From contig JACPHH010000005.1 of the NCBI GenBank assembly GCA_016188705.1, positions 1-37,314 of the forward strand: a stretch of DNA of 37,314 nucleotides. Direction: 5' to 3'. The position numbers and the translations under genes were made by a program. Of the stretch, positions 17,413 to 25,608 are shown in pieces. The notes beneath the pieces are model-generated. The model was not told where the DNA came from and searched no databases. It saw nothing but the letters and a program-made list of their open reading frames with translations. Position 1 is the stretch's first letter. Every line of letters begins with the position of its first letter. This DNA is from Candidatus Peregrinibacteria bacterium. GTDB lineage: Bacteria; Patescibacteriota; Gracilibacteria; UBA1369; JACRIC01.

Positions 17413-17940
17413 TTAATTTTCCTCTTTTTTTGCTCTCGGCTTTCGAATAACCTTAGGTTTGGAAACGAGATTTTCCTGATTTTTTGAGTCATCATCTTTT
17501 ACATGAGATTTTCGCGCAACACGAGGCTTTGGTTTGATCGATTCCATTTCCATGCCAAGAGACATTTGCTCTGTTTCAGATGAAACCGATATCGATGAAT
17601 CACGAGAAATTTCCTCTTTCTTCTTACCAGCTTCATAAATCGAAACAACCTTCAAAGTGCTATACCATTGCCGATGTCCATGAGTACGCATGTAGCGCTT
17701 CTTGGCTTTCATTTTAAAAACGCGAATTTTATCACCCTTCGCATGATCTAAAACCTCAAACTCTATCTCATAACCATCCAAATAAGGAGTCCCAACTCTT
17801 ATGCCGTGAGTATCTGAGATCAAAAGCACATCTTTCACGGTAAATTTTTGTCCTTGAGACACAGGCACTTTTTGAGTCTTCAAAGTTTGACCTTCTGAAA
17901 GCGTATACTGATTTCCTTGAATTTTAGCAACAGCAAACAT
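17413..17940 (-). CDS. rplU: Ribosomal protein bL21 with a C-terminal extension
   Basis: Component of the large ribosomal subunit that binds 23S rRNA. The L21 domain is MFAVAKIQGNQY through KAKKRYMRTHGHRQ (about 100 residues). After it comes a tail of about 70 residues, first Ser/Glu rich and then basic (PKPRVARKSH, PKVIRKPRAKK), not found in ordinary L21. The open frame continues upstream to 18009, but the conserved domain begins at the ATG at 17940, so that start is used (175 aa). pth and obgE lie upstream on the same strand, while the usual neighbour rpmA (bL27) is absent from the locus. Confidence 0.88.
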   Translation of the reverse strand: MFAVAKIQGNQYTLSEGQTLKTQKVPVSQGQKFTVKDVLLISDTHGIRVGTPYLDGYEIEFEVLDHAKGDKIRVFKMKAKKRYMRTHGHRQWYSTLKVVSIYEAGKKKEEISRDSSISVSSETEQMSLGMEMESIKPKPRVARKSHVKDDDSKNQENLVSKPKVIRKPRAKKEEN

Positions 17941-18061
17941 AAAAATTATCTTTAAATAAGCCCTCACAAGGTACAAGAAATATTTTCCAAATGCAAGCTT
18001 TTTTTTCATTCAAAGGAGTGCGCACGATATTCCTAAACTTTGCTACAACAGAAAAAATTAC

Positions 18062-18637
18062 TCAAAAATTAAAATGAGTCATGGCTGAATCGAATCCTTG
18101 ACTGAAAGCATGTTCAAGAGCATCAATGCCACGAAAAAATATCTTTGGAAGGGCTTTTTTTTCATCACTGGAAAAATCGCAAAGAACAAAATCCGAAATA
18201 TCACTACGTTCATGATCCAAAAAAGCATTATGTATGCCGATACGCAATCGTGAAAAATTCTCATTTCCAAAAACTTGCACAACGGATTTGAGGCCATTAT
18301 GAGTGCCAGCGGACCCGCGTTCTCGAAGCCGAATGGTTCCAAATGGAAGATCGATATCATCATAGATCACGCAAATATCCTGAAAATCAATCTTATAATA
18401 GTGTTTAAGGCTTTGAACCGCTTCACCTGAAAGATTCATAAAAGTCTGAGGTTTCACAAGTAAAAATTTCTCACCCAAAAAATCTCCTTTTGAAATCTCG
18501 GCTTGAAAAACTGTTTCCAAATGAAACGGTTCAAATTCCCATTTTTCACGAAGACAGTCTAGAAACATGAAACCAAGATTATGCCGGCTTTTCGCATATT
18601 TTTTACCCGGATTTCCAAGTCCAACCAAAAGTTTCAT
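18062..18637 (-). CDS. pth: Peptidyl-tRNA hydrolase
   Basis: Cleaves the ester bond of peptidyl-tRNA released during abortive translation. The 191-aa protein has the start LVGLGNPGKKYAKSRHN with catalytic His19, the KPQTFMNLSG block (62-71), the YDDIDLPFGTIRLR block and GSAGTHNGLKS. Length is normal. It lies between obgE and rplU on the same strand. The 130-bp gap from obgE holds a full copy of the palindromic repeat. Confidence 0.95.
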   Translation of the reverse strand: MKLLVGLGNPGKKYAKSRHNLGFMFLDCLREKWEFEPFHLETVFQAEISKGDFLGEKFLLVKPQTFMNLSGEAVQSLKHYYKIDFQDICVIYDDIDLPFGTIRLRERGSAGTHNGLKSVVQVFGNENFSRLRIGIHNAFLDHERSDISDFVLCDFSSDEKKALPKIFFRGIDALEHAFSQGFDSAMTHFNF

Positions 18638-18666
18638 ATAATAATCAGAAAAAGAAGTTAAAATTA

Positions 18667-18769
18667 AGGAGCCTCTGAAAAACGCGATTTTTCCCGATGT
18701 TTTTACGAATAACTGCCTTCATAAAATTTTATAAATTGCAAAAGTAAGCACGTTTTTCAAAGGTTCGCT
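18667..18769 (+). repeat. Dispersed palindromic repeat, long copy
   Basis: Left arm AGGAGCCTCTGAAAAACG and right arm CGTTTTTCAAAGGTTCGCT with a 66-bp interior. The TAG stop of obgE overlaps the right end. The interior is longer and more diverged than in other copies. Confidence 0.7.
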
Positions 18770-20099
18770 AAGTCATAAAAGAAATTTCTCGGCCGGCGAT
18801 ACGAAGCGTGTCTCCTTCAGCAGCTCCCTGTTTCAATAATTCCTTCGTCAGCCCCATTTTATAAAAAATATCATACACTCTGGCAACCGCCTCATCATTA
18901 GAAAAATCAGTCATTTTTACAACTTGTTCTATCCGTTTTCCTTTCACTTCGAATATACGAGCCTTGCCTCCTCGTCGAAAACGCAAAAAACGAATCTCGA
19001 AATATTGATCATCATCAATATGTGGACGAAAAACCTTATATTCCTCTTCCGAAACAACAGGTTTGTCTTTCGCGGCAAGTCGCTTGCGCGCATTTAAACG
19101 CTTCCACATGGTAAAAACGAGTTCAGACATACCTTTGCCAGTAATCGCGGAAATAGCCAATATTTTTCCTTTGAAACGCGGATATTTTTTTAAAAATTCA
19201 GATTGAAACAGTTGCAAAAAATCATCATCAATCAGGTCAATTTTATTAAAAACAACAATTTGCTCCTCTTTCGCGAGTTTAGGATCATAAAGACGAAGCT
19301 CTCGATCAACTATTTCAAAATCACGAACAATATCAGACGATGAAGCATCAAGAAGATGAACCAATAATCGCGTGCGAGAAATATGACGCAAAAAAGCATG
19401 TCCCAGTCCCTTACCTTCATGAGCGCCTTCGATAAGCCCCGGCATATCGGCAATAACAAATGTTTTTCCGCGCTCTTTCGTATCAAACTCACCCAAATCA
19501 ACAATGCCGAGATTCGGAATAATGGTTGTAAAAGGATAATCGGCAATTTTCGGACGGGCATGAGAAAGACGCGAAATAAGAGTCGATTTTCCAACCGAAG
19601 GAAGTCCTATAATGCCAATATCCGCCACGAGTTTCAGTTCCAAGCGAAACTCAATGACTTCACCTTCTTCACCCAATTCAGCAAAACGCGGCGTCTGTCG
19701 AACACTTGACGCGAAATGAGCGTTACCGAAACCACCCTTACCTCCGCGAACAATAACCGCAGACGCTTTCGGAGTCGCCAAATCAATAATGAGTTCGTTC
19801 GTTTCATCATTATAAAATTGTGTCCCCAAAGGAAGAGAAAGTAAAAGATCTTCACCGTCTTTTCCGTGTTTATTACTGGTATCTCCATGAGAACCATCCT
19901 CAGCCTGAAAAATTTTTTTCGTATTAAAATCAGCCAGCGTATTAACATTTTCATCCACTCGAACAATAATTGATCCTCCTTTTCCGCCATCTCCTCCATC
20001 AGGACCACCTCGATCAATATATTTTTCGCGTCGAAAATGAACCATGCCATCACCTCCTTTGCCGGCTTTAAATGTTACCTTAGCCTGATCTGAAAACAT
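18768..20099 (-). CDS. obgE: GTPase ObgE/CgtA
   Basis: Essential GTPase of large-subunit ribosome assembly. Domains of the 443-aa protein: a glycine-rich Obg fold (1-158, with GGPDGGDGGKGG at 31-42), a G domain with P-loop GLPSVGKS (165-172), DMPGLIEGAHEGKGLG (218-233) and NKIDL (285-289), and a C-terminal OCT domain (about 360-441). All are complete. Its stop lies inside a repeat copy, and a second half-copy lies just upstream of its start. Confidence 0.97.
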   Translation of the reverse strand: MFSDQAKVTFKAGKGGDGMVHFRREKYIDRGGPDGGDGGKGGSIIVRVDENVNTLADFNTKKIFQAEDGSHGDTSNKHGKDGEDLLLSLPLGTQFYNDETNELIIDLATPKASAVIVRGGKGGFGNAHFASSVRQTPRFAELGEEGEVIEFRLELKLVADIGIIGLPSVGKSTLISRLSHARPKIADYPFTTIIPNLGIVDLGEFDTKERGKTFVIADMPGLIEGAHEGKGLGHAFLRHISRTRLLVHLLDASSSDIVRDFEIVDRELRLYDPKLAKEEQIVVFNKIDLIDDDFLQLFQSEFLKKYPRFKGKILAISAITGKGMSELVFTMWKRLNARKRLAAKDKPVVSEEEYKVFRPHIDDDQYFEIRFLRFRRGGKARIFEVKGKRIEQVVKMTDFSNDEAVARVYDIFYKMGLTKELLKQGAAEGDTLRIAGREISFMT

Positions 20100-20127
20100 A
20101 GGAACTTTCTGAAAAACGTAATTTCAA
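20100..20127 (+). repeat. Dispersed palindromic repeat, left-half copy
   Basis: AGGAACTTTCTGAAAAACG then TAATTTC. It fills the 32-bp gap between obgE and the DsbA-like gene. Confidence 0.55.
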
Positions 20128-20131
20128 TAGC

Positions 20132-20905
20132 TTATGAAGCATTCGTCCATTCACTCATTCTCTCAAAAAGAGCATTATGATACTCAAAATATTTTCCTTG
20201 ATCACCCGCGCATTCGGCTGCCTCAGCCGCTTTTTCAGCAAATTTATGAATATCCAAAGGAAAATCTCTGTATATCAATTTTACTTTTCCTGTTTTAATA
20301 TAATTTTCTTCAATTTTCGGAAGTGTTTGATTAAAAAAACGGGCGCAGTACGGACACTGATAATCACTCCATTCAATCATGGTAATAGGAGCATTTATAT
20401 CACCCAAAACAGCATCATCATCGACCTTGGCCGTGACACGAATAACATCTTTTGAAGCAGTACCATTTAATTCTTCATCAAAAATGCTAACAAATTTTTC
20501 ATAGGCTTGAGCTCCTTTCACATATCGTCCGTTAATAAGAAAACCCGGCGTGCCTGTTACACCGGCTTCCCCGCCCTCCTGAGTATCTTTTTGAATTTCA
20601 TCGAGGTACTTGCCTGAATTGAGGCAGGACGCGAAAGCAGCCACGTCAAGATTGAGAGTGCCGGCATAATCTTGAAAAAATTCTGTTGCAAGTTTTTGAT
20701 TGACGGGTGGCTGTGTATTTTGACCGTTATTTGAGACACTTTTCTGAGCACCCGGCGTTTTATCAACAAAATTTCCTTTATACGACGACCACGCTGTAGT
20801 ACCTGCTATACCAACCATAATACCAAAAAGCACTAAGGTCGATACCATCCAAGGATTCGTTGGAGGAGAAGAATAGGTATTTTGACGAGATTTTTGTGAA
20901 TCCAT
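20132..20905 (-). CDS. Membrane-anchored DsbA-like thiol oxidoreductase with permuted halves
   Basis: 257 aa. An N-terminal anchor (about 18-37) faces the protein outside the membrane, followed by a Gln/Asn-rich linker. Residues 71-146 look like the C-terminal half of a DsbA fold: helical part, then the cis-proline loop GTPGFLING (118-126) and final helix. Residues 160-257 look like the N-terminal half: APITMIEWSDYQ, redox motif CPYC (184-187), and a helical start ending SEWTNAS. The two halves are therefore in reverse order compared with normal DsbA, consistent with a circular permutation. There is no room downstream for a missing second half. Role: disulfide formation in exported proteins (family knowledge); the permutation is an inference from sequence. 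Confidence 0.8.
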   Translation of the reverse strand: MDSQKSRQNTYSSPPTNPWMVSTLVLFGIMVGIAGTTAWSSYKGNFVDKTPGAQKSVSNNGQNTQPPVNQKLATEFFQDYAGTLNLDVAAFASCLNSGKYLDEIQKDTQEGGEAGVTGTPGFLINGRYVKGAQAYEKFVSIFDEELNGTASKDVIRVTAKVDDDAVLGDINAPITMIEWSDYQCPYCARFFNQTLPKIEENYIKTGKVKLIYRDFPLDIHKFAEKAAEAAECAGDQGKYFEYHNALFERMSEWTNAS

Positions 20906-20933
20906 GATGTTTTATTAAAAACTACCGATTTTT

Positions 20934-20962
20934 ATTATAAAGAACGAAAATAAAAACCACAA
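20934..20962 (-). promoter_or_regulatory. Putative promoter of the DsbA-like gene
   Basis: Minus strand TTGTGG (20962-20957), 17-bp spacer, perfect TATAAT (20939-20934), about 30 bp upstream of the start at 20905. Confidence 0.45.
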
Positions 20963-20988
20963 CCGCAAATTTCATAACAAAAATCTAT

Positions 20989-21058
20989 GGGAACCTCTGA
21001 ACATTTTCTAGCTGAAATGATAAAATTGCAGTAGATGTGCGTTTTTCTTAAGGTTCCT
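20989..21058 (+). repeat. Dispersed palindromic repeat, full copy
   Basis: Left arm GGGAACCTCTGA, asymmetric core AAAATTGCAGTAGATG, right arm CGTTTTTCTTAAGGTTCCT. It lies between the DsbA-like gene and the first tRNA-Leu. Confidence 0.75.
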
Positions 21059-21093
21059 ATGTTTATTCAGGGTCCTATTATATCATCATGCCA

Positions 21094-21177
21094 TGCCGAA
21101 GAGAGGGCTCGAACCTCCACGGGGTTTCCCCCACTGCGCCCTGAACGCAGCGCGTCTACCAGTTCCGCCACTCCGGC
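21094..21177 (-). tRNA. tRNA-Leu (anticodon CAG)
   Basis: The reverse complement folds as a class II tRNA: acceptor GCCGGAG with CTTCGGC (one G-U pair), D arm with GTGGCGGAACTGGTAGAC, anticodon stem CTGCG/CGCAG around loop TTCAGGG (anticodon CAG), a long variable arm (GGGG...CCCC), and TPsiC arm GGTTCGAGCC. Discriminator A at 21094; CCA is not encoded. It reads codon CUG. Confidence 0.93.
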
Positions 21178-21180
21178 TAT

Positions 21181-21220
21181 CGCATTTTCGTTACGAAATT
21201 ACGTTTTTATTAAGGTTCCT
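21181..21220 (-). repeat. Dispersed palindromic repeat, half copy in inverted orientation
   Basis: Read on the minus strand it is AGGAACCTTAATAAAAACG, then TAATTTCGTAACGAAA, i.e. the left half. It sits between the two tRNA-Leu genes, 4 bp from the first, and is the only clear copy pointing the other way. Confidence 0.6.
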
Positions 21221-21259
21221 TATCGAACGAGCAATAAAATACAAAAATCAACTACTATT

Positions 21260-21344
21260 TGCCGGGAGTGGGACTCGAACCCACACATCCTTTGAGGACA
21301 CGGGATTTTGAGTCCCGCGCGTCTACCAATTCCGCCATCCCGGC
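21260..21344 (-). tRNA. tRNA-Leu (anticodon CAA)
   Basis: Reverse complement: acceptor GCCGGGA with TCCCGGC, D arm TGGCGGAATTGGTAGAC, anticodon stem CGGGA/TCCCG around loop CTCAAAA (anticodon CAA), a long variable arm, TPsiC GGGTTCGAGTCCC, discriminator A at 21260. No encoded CCA. It reads codon UUG. It is on the same strand as the CAG tRNA-Leu, 82 bp apart, and the two share much of their sequence. Confidence 0.94.
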
Positions 21345-21389
21345 GATTTTATGATCACCCTAGAAAAGCACGATTCTCATAAAAATCAT

Positions 21390-21839
21390 CTATTGCAACA
21401 ATTCCTCGACAACTTTTCTAACCATCGCGCCATCCGCTTTCCCTTTCACAAGAGGCATAATAGCACTCATAAGTTTACCAATATCGGATTTTGAATACAT
21501 GTTATTTTCTTCCATTGTATTTTTCACAATCTCGCGAATACGCTGCTCACTCATCGGCTCAGGAAGATAAGCCTGCAAAACAGCCATTTCCATTTCTTCC
21601 TTTTCCGCCAAATCAGGTCTTCCGCCTTTGTTGAACTGCTCAATGGAATCCTTGCGCTGCTTAATCTCTTTTTGTATCAATTCCATGACTACTTCGTCAT
21701 TAATTTCCTTTTTAGAACCAGAAACTTCCCATTTCATAATCGCTGATTTGAGAAGCCGAAGAGTGCCTACCCGAAGCTCATCGCGATCCTTCATCGCTTG
21801 GGTTAAATCTTGTTGAATTTTTTCTTTAAATAATGGCAT
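21390..21839 (-). CDS. YqeY/GatB-tail family protein
   Basis: 149 aa from the ATG at 21839, where the conserved domain begins (MPLFKEKIQQDL); the open frame extends eight codons further. It shows the family features: VGTLRLLKSAI, ELIQKEIKQRKDSIEQF, AVLQAYLPEPMSE and GKLMSAIMPLVKGKADG. Stand-alone YqeY proteins share their fold with the C-terminal tRNA-binding tail of GatB and GatE, and may bind tRNA or assist amidotransferase (the role is not firmly known). gatB is at 2134. Confidence 0.9.
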   Translation of the reverse strand: MPLFKEKIQQDLTQAMKDRDELRVGTLRLLKSAIMKWEVSGSKKEINDEVVMELIQKEIKQRKDSIEQFNKGGRPDLAEKEEMEMAVLQAYLPEPMSEQRIREIVKNTMEENNMYSKSDIGKLMSAIMPLVKGKADGAMVRKVVEELLQ

Positions 21840-21884
21840 TTGAATACAATTTTTAAAAAACATGATTTTTCAAAAATTTCTTAT

Positions 21885-21922
21885 GGAACCTTTGAAAAAC
21901 GTAACTTCGTAAAGAAATTTTA
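21885..21922 (+). repeat. Dispersed palindromic repeat, left-half copy
   Basis: GGAACCTTTGAAAAACGTAA, then CTTCGTAAAGAAATTTT, between the YqeY gene and uvrC. Confidence 0.6.
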
Positions 21923-21941
21923 AAACAACTCCTCCATAAAA

Positions 21942-24305
21942 TCAAACAAAAAGTCGTTTATTTCTTCGTTCAATCTGATACGCATGAGCAAAACGATGAG
22001 CTTCATCACGAACTCGCTGAAGCACATGAAGTTCCGGCGCGTTTTTTGAAAGTCGAAGCGGCTCACTTTGATCTGGAATAAATATCTCTTCATCACGTTT
22101 TGCGAGCGAAATAATCGGAATATCAAGCCGATATTCACGAAGAATCTTTAAAACAACATTAAGCTGCCCCTTTCCACCATCAATAAGGAGAAGATCTGGT
22201 TTTTGTCGAAATGAAACATCTTCTTTCATTTTCTGAGGTCGATAAGCCATGGCGATAACTTCCATTTCTGAAATCTGCCCTAAGCCTTCATCGTTTTGCA
22301 ATGGAAAAAATTTTGGCCGGCGAAGAGTGGACGAAATTTGACAGCCGATTGATGAACGACACCTCTCCATTTTTTGTTGCAAAGAAGGCGGAACTATTTC
22401 AATGCTATGAAATCCAAGCGCCGCGTAATAATCTTCGAGATTTGATGGAGCAACCGCGTAAATTTTTTTCCAAGAATGTTTTGCGGAATTTTTCAATAAT
22501 CGAATGACCAATTCCTGCCCTATATGTTTGCCGCGTTCCTCGGGCTTCACCCAAAGTGACGCGAGTTCCGCTTCTTTTTTTTCTTCATTTAAAGCTTTAA
22601 CGCGACCAAAACCAATTATTTCTTTTTGCTCAGTTTTTTTTCCGCGCGATTTTTTTTTCCGCGCGACGATACAATCACGAACATCCAATGCCTCAGCATC
22701 CAATTTTTCACGTAAAATAATCTCAACAAGATAATTCAAATCGATTTTTTTCGCTTTTTCAAAAACCACTCCTTCAATAACGGTCGCCATGCGATTCTTC
22801 ATATTTATTTTTCGAAGCCTTCGTCCAAGCACTTCTTTCATATCAAGATAATCGTCAATCTTTTTCGGAGCCACTTTAATGCGAAAACGGCGGTAATGCG
22901 ATTTTTTTGGCATCCCATCGTCAAAAACAACCATTGAACCCACGATTTCCGTGCCGCCAAAATGTGAAATATCATATCCTTCAATACGATGAATTTCATG
23001 AGGAATATGAAGAAATTTCGCGAGAGAAGCGAGTGCCCGCGTGGTTCGATTTTGGTCATGTTCAAATTGAGCCTGACTTTGATGAGCGAAACTTTCGGCA
23101 TTTTGAGCCGCCAAATCGAGAAGCCTGCTCTTTTTTCCAATTTTTGGAATAATAAGACGCACTTTTTTTGATCGAAGAAACGTCATCCATTCTTCAATGA
23201 CAGAAAAATTCTCAATTGAGTGAGGTAAAAGTACTTCATCAGGAAAATCCGCAGCCTTTTCATAGTATTGTTGCAAAAAAGATTCTAAAATAACCTCTGA
23301 AAAACGCTTTTTTGACTGCGAATACAAAGATTCTGCCGCAAACGCTTCACTCTTCTTCATCGTATTTTCATTCAAAAAACTCTCATATTCCTGTGATTTT
23401 AAAATAAAATTTTCTTGATTGATCAATTTCCCTTCGCGGATCATGAAAAGGTTAAAATACAGCTTTCCTCCTCGTTCAACGTAATGAATAACATCTTGAT
23501 TTCCAGCCAAAGGATCACTCACTCGCTGACGTTCCAAAACTTCATCGAGCATTTGAAGTTTATCGCGAAGCCGAGCGGCAAGCTCAAATTTTTTCTCCAC
23601 GGCCGCTTTAAGCATTTCCTGCTGTAAATCCTCTTTAAGTTTGTTCTCTTTTCCTTGTAAAAAATCAATAATCTTTCGAATAATGGCCGCGTATTCTTCT
23701 TTCGCGCACTGGGCAACGCAAGGCCCGACGCAACGGCCTGTATGGTAATCAAGGCAAGGATATTTCATCGTTTTTTTTCGCACCTTGACGCCAAATTGGC
23801 CATTTTCATGCGGCACAAAATCAATATCAAGATTACAATGCCTGTACGGAAAAATTTTTTTTAAAAATTTCAAAACAGTTTTTGCTTTATACGCCGCGGT
23901 TTTCGGACCAAAATAATGAGCGCCGTCCTTTTCCACCTTTCTCACAATGGAAATACGTGGAAAATCCTCGTTCGCGGTTATTTTAATATACACATAATTT
24001 TTATCATCTTTCATGAGCACGTTAAAACGCGGCCTTAACTCTTTTATAAGATTTGTTTCCAAAATAAACGCTTCAAGCTCGCTTCCCACTTCAATATACT
24101 GAATATCGCGAATATTCTCTACGAGCTTCTGAGTTCGAAGCGCGGTTTGGTTTTGTTGTATAAAATAACTTCGAACGCGATGAAGAAGACTTTTAGCCTT
24201 TCCAACGTATAAAACTTCTCTCTTTTCATTAAAAAATTTATACACGCCCGGCGTATCCGGTATATTTTTGAGAATGATCTGAAGATGCTGGGATAGGAGA
24301 GCCAT
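21942..24305 (-). CDS. uvrC: UvrC excinuclease with an inserted GNAT acetyltransferase domain
   Basis: Nuclease subunit of UvrABC nucleotide excision repair, making both incisions. Domains of the 787-aa protein: GIY-YIG nuclease (about 17-95, VLYVGKAKSLLHRV), the Cys-rich cluster CLDYHTGRCVGPCVAQC (184-200), a UVR motif (about 227-262), and an RNase H-like endonuclease (IEGYDISHFGG 441-451, LLLIDGGKGQLN 705-716, RDEAHRFAH 766-774). Unusually, about 190 residues separate DYLDMKEVLGRR (485-496) from the IDGGKGQ block, where 10-20 are normal. The insert (about 506-655) reads as a complete GNAT domain, with VKPEERGKHIGQELV (586-600) and NLEDYYAALGF (622-632). The C-terminal helix-hairpin-helix domain is missing: the protein ends just after the RNase H fold. 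Normal length is about 600. Confidence 0.92.
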   Translation of the reverse strand: MALLSQHLQIILKNIPDTPGVYKFFNEKREVLYVGKAKSLLHRVRSYFIQQNQTALRTQKLVENIRDIQYIEVGSELEAFILETNLIKELRPRFNVLMKDDKNYVYIKITANEDFPRISIVRKVEKDGAHYFGPKTAAYKAKTVLKFLKKIFPYRHCNLDIDFVPHENGQFGVKVRKKTMKYPCLDYHTGRCVGPCVAQCAKEEYAAIIRKIIDFLQGKENKLKEDLQQEMLKAAVEKKFELAARLRDKLQMLDEVLERQRVSDPLAGNQDVIHYVERGGKLYFNLFMIREGKLINQENFILKSQEYESFLNENTMKKSEAFAAESLYSQSKKRFSEVILESFLQQYYEKAADFPDEVLLPHSIENFSVIEEWMTFLRSKKVRLIIPKIGKKSRLLDLAAQNAESFAHQSQAQFEHDQNRTTRALASLAKFLHIPHEIHRIEGYDISHFGGTEIVGSMVVFDDGMPKKSHYRRFRIKVAPKKIDDYLDMKEVLGRRLRKINMKNRMATVIEGVVFEKAKKIDLNYLVEIILREKLDAEALDVRDCIVARKKKSRGKKTEQKEIIGFGRVKALNEEKKEAELASLWVKPEERGKHIGQELVIRLLKNSAKHSWKKIYAVAPSNLEDYYAALGFHSIEIVPPSLQQKMERCRSSIGCQISSTLRRPKFFPLQNDEGLGQISEMEVIAMAYRPQKMKEDVSFRQKPDLLLIDGGKGQLNVVLKILREYRLDIPIISLAKRDEEIFIPDQSEPLRLSKNAPELHVLQRVRDEAHRFAHAYQIERRNKRLFV

Positions 24306-24331
24306 AAAAATTCAATAAAAATTACACAGTA

Positions 24332-24403
24332 AGGGAAACTCTGAAAAAAAATCGTTACGAAATTTGCAATTGCAGTAGAAAAAATATTTTTCAGAGGCTC
24401 CCT
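24332..24403 (+). repeat. Dispersed palindromic repeat, full copy (best example)
   Basis: Left arm AGGGAAACTCTGAAAAA and right arm TTTTTCAGAGGCTCCCT pair at 15 of 17 positions. The interior has TCGTTACGA and the asymmetric core TTGCAATTGCAGTAGA. It lies between divergent uvrC and the NTase-like gene. Family consensus: arms AGGAACCTCTGAAAAACG and complement, inner TTTCGTTACGAAA, core TTGCAGTAGA. Confidence 0.8.
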
Positions 24404-24515
24404 AAGTTGTATAAATGAAAAAAAATCTAGAAACTGTTCACATAAAATAAAACAAAAAAAACCATTTACAGTATAAAATATTTGATGTCAAAAAAAAAGA
24501 AGGTATCGTAGAGAC

Positions 24516-25574
24516 ATGAATTCAAAAACTTCTAAAAAACACGATTTCGGAAACGAAAAGATTCGAACAAAAACACTGAACGACTATGATGCCATAATGG
24601 CGACAATCGCTTATTTTGATATTTTTGATTTTCCTTTAAAGGAAAATGAATTGAAAAAATATCTCTACCGCGGAAATTCAACAAATTTTTGTTTCAAAAA
24701 TCTCATAAAAATAGCTGGTGACGAAAAAATTAAAAAAACCGGCATTGGAAAAACCAGCGCCGAAACGCAACAATTTTTTGTAAAAAATTCTCCGGGCATA
24801 ATCGATAAATCTATTAAATTCTGCGACGAATACATTGTATTGAATAATCGAGAATCAATCGTTCAGCTCAGAAAAGAACGTGAAAAACGCGCGCGAAAAC
24901 TTTGGAAAAAAACAAGACGCTACGCATATTATATGCAATGCTTGCCATTCATTCAGATGGTTGCCGTATGCAACAATCTTTCATACGACAATCCTTCGGA
25001 AAAGAGCGACATTGATCTTTTTGTCATTTGTAAAAAAAACAGGCTTTACCTCGGAAGGACTTTTCTGACTTTCTGGCTTCACGTTTTTGGCGCGCGACGT
25101 CATCATTCAAAAATTTCCGGTCGATTTTGTCTAAGTTTTTTCATCAGCGAAGATCATCTGAATCTCGAGAATATTATGCTCAAAAATCATGACATCTATC
25201 TGGCGTATTGGCTCAAAACCCTAAAACCTTTGTTCGGAAAAAAAACATACATCCAGCTGATGAAAAAAAATGAACATTGGCACAAAAAATATTTTTCTGA
25301 ACAAAGCTTTCATTTTGACCGACTTATTCCCCACGGCGCATTTTTAAAAATAGTTCAAACATGCCAAGAATGGATTTTAAATATAACCATCGCGCCCTTA
25401 CTGGAAAAATGGCTCAAACATTGGCAACAAAACCGAGCTCTCAAAAAAGCGCGAAATCTCAATCAAACCTTCCCAAATGTGATAATAACGGACACAATGT
25501 TGAAATTTCACGATAAAGACACAAGAAAAAAAATCCAAAAATTATGGATACAACGATGGAAAAAACCTCTATAA
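24516..25574 (+). CDS. Nucleotidyltransferase-like protein
   Basis: 352 aa. The segment SYDNPSEKSDIDLFVICKK (about 156-174) is the conserved core of polymerase-beta-type nucleotidyltransferases (the D-x-D in SDIDLFV). Before it, at about 28-52, IMATIAYFDIFDFPLKENEL looks like a winged-helix segment. The C-terminal part is basic and aromatic, mostly helical. The upstream G-S/G-T pattern of canonical NTases is not clear, so catalysis is uncertain. A regulatory or tRNA/antibiotic-type NTase is possible. It stands alone, divergent from uvrC, with a repeat in the gap. Confidence 0.65.
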   Translation: MNSKTSKKHDFGNEKIRTKTLNDYDAIMATIAYFDIFDFPLKENELKKYLYRGNSTNFCFKNLIKIAGDEKIKKTGIGKTSAETQQFFVKNSPGIIDKSIKFCDEYIVLNNRESIVQLRKEREKRARKLWKKTRRYAYYMQCLPFIQMVAVCNNLSYDNPSEKSDIDLFVICKKNRLYLGRTFLTFWLHVFGARRHHSKISGRFCLSFFISEDHLNLENIMLKNHDIYLAYWLKTLKPLFGKKTYIQLMKKNEHWHKKYFSEQSFHFDRLIPHGAFLKIVQTCQEWILNITIAPLLEKWLKHWQQNRALKKARNLNQTFPNVIITDTMLKFHDKDTRKKIQKLWIQRWKKPL

Positions 25575-25608
25575 AACTTAAGGAGCTGTTCATCCGCTCT
25601 ACGAAATA

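Noticed and set aside
19634-20053. 139-aa ORF in another frame of obgE
   Set aside because: Low-complexity shadow (Leu/Ile/Arg rich) of the glycine-rich Obg coding sequence.
21035-21311. ORFs of 72-86 aa on the plus strand
   Set aside because: They run antisense through the two tRNA-Leu genes and repeat copies; no independent coding signal.
21920-22138. Possible frameshifted HhH tail of UvrC
   Set aside because: No helix-hairpin-helix pattern (G-x-G repeats) in any frame between 21390 and 21980, so the tail looks truly absent rather than frameshifted.
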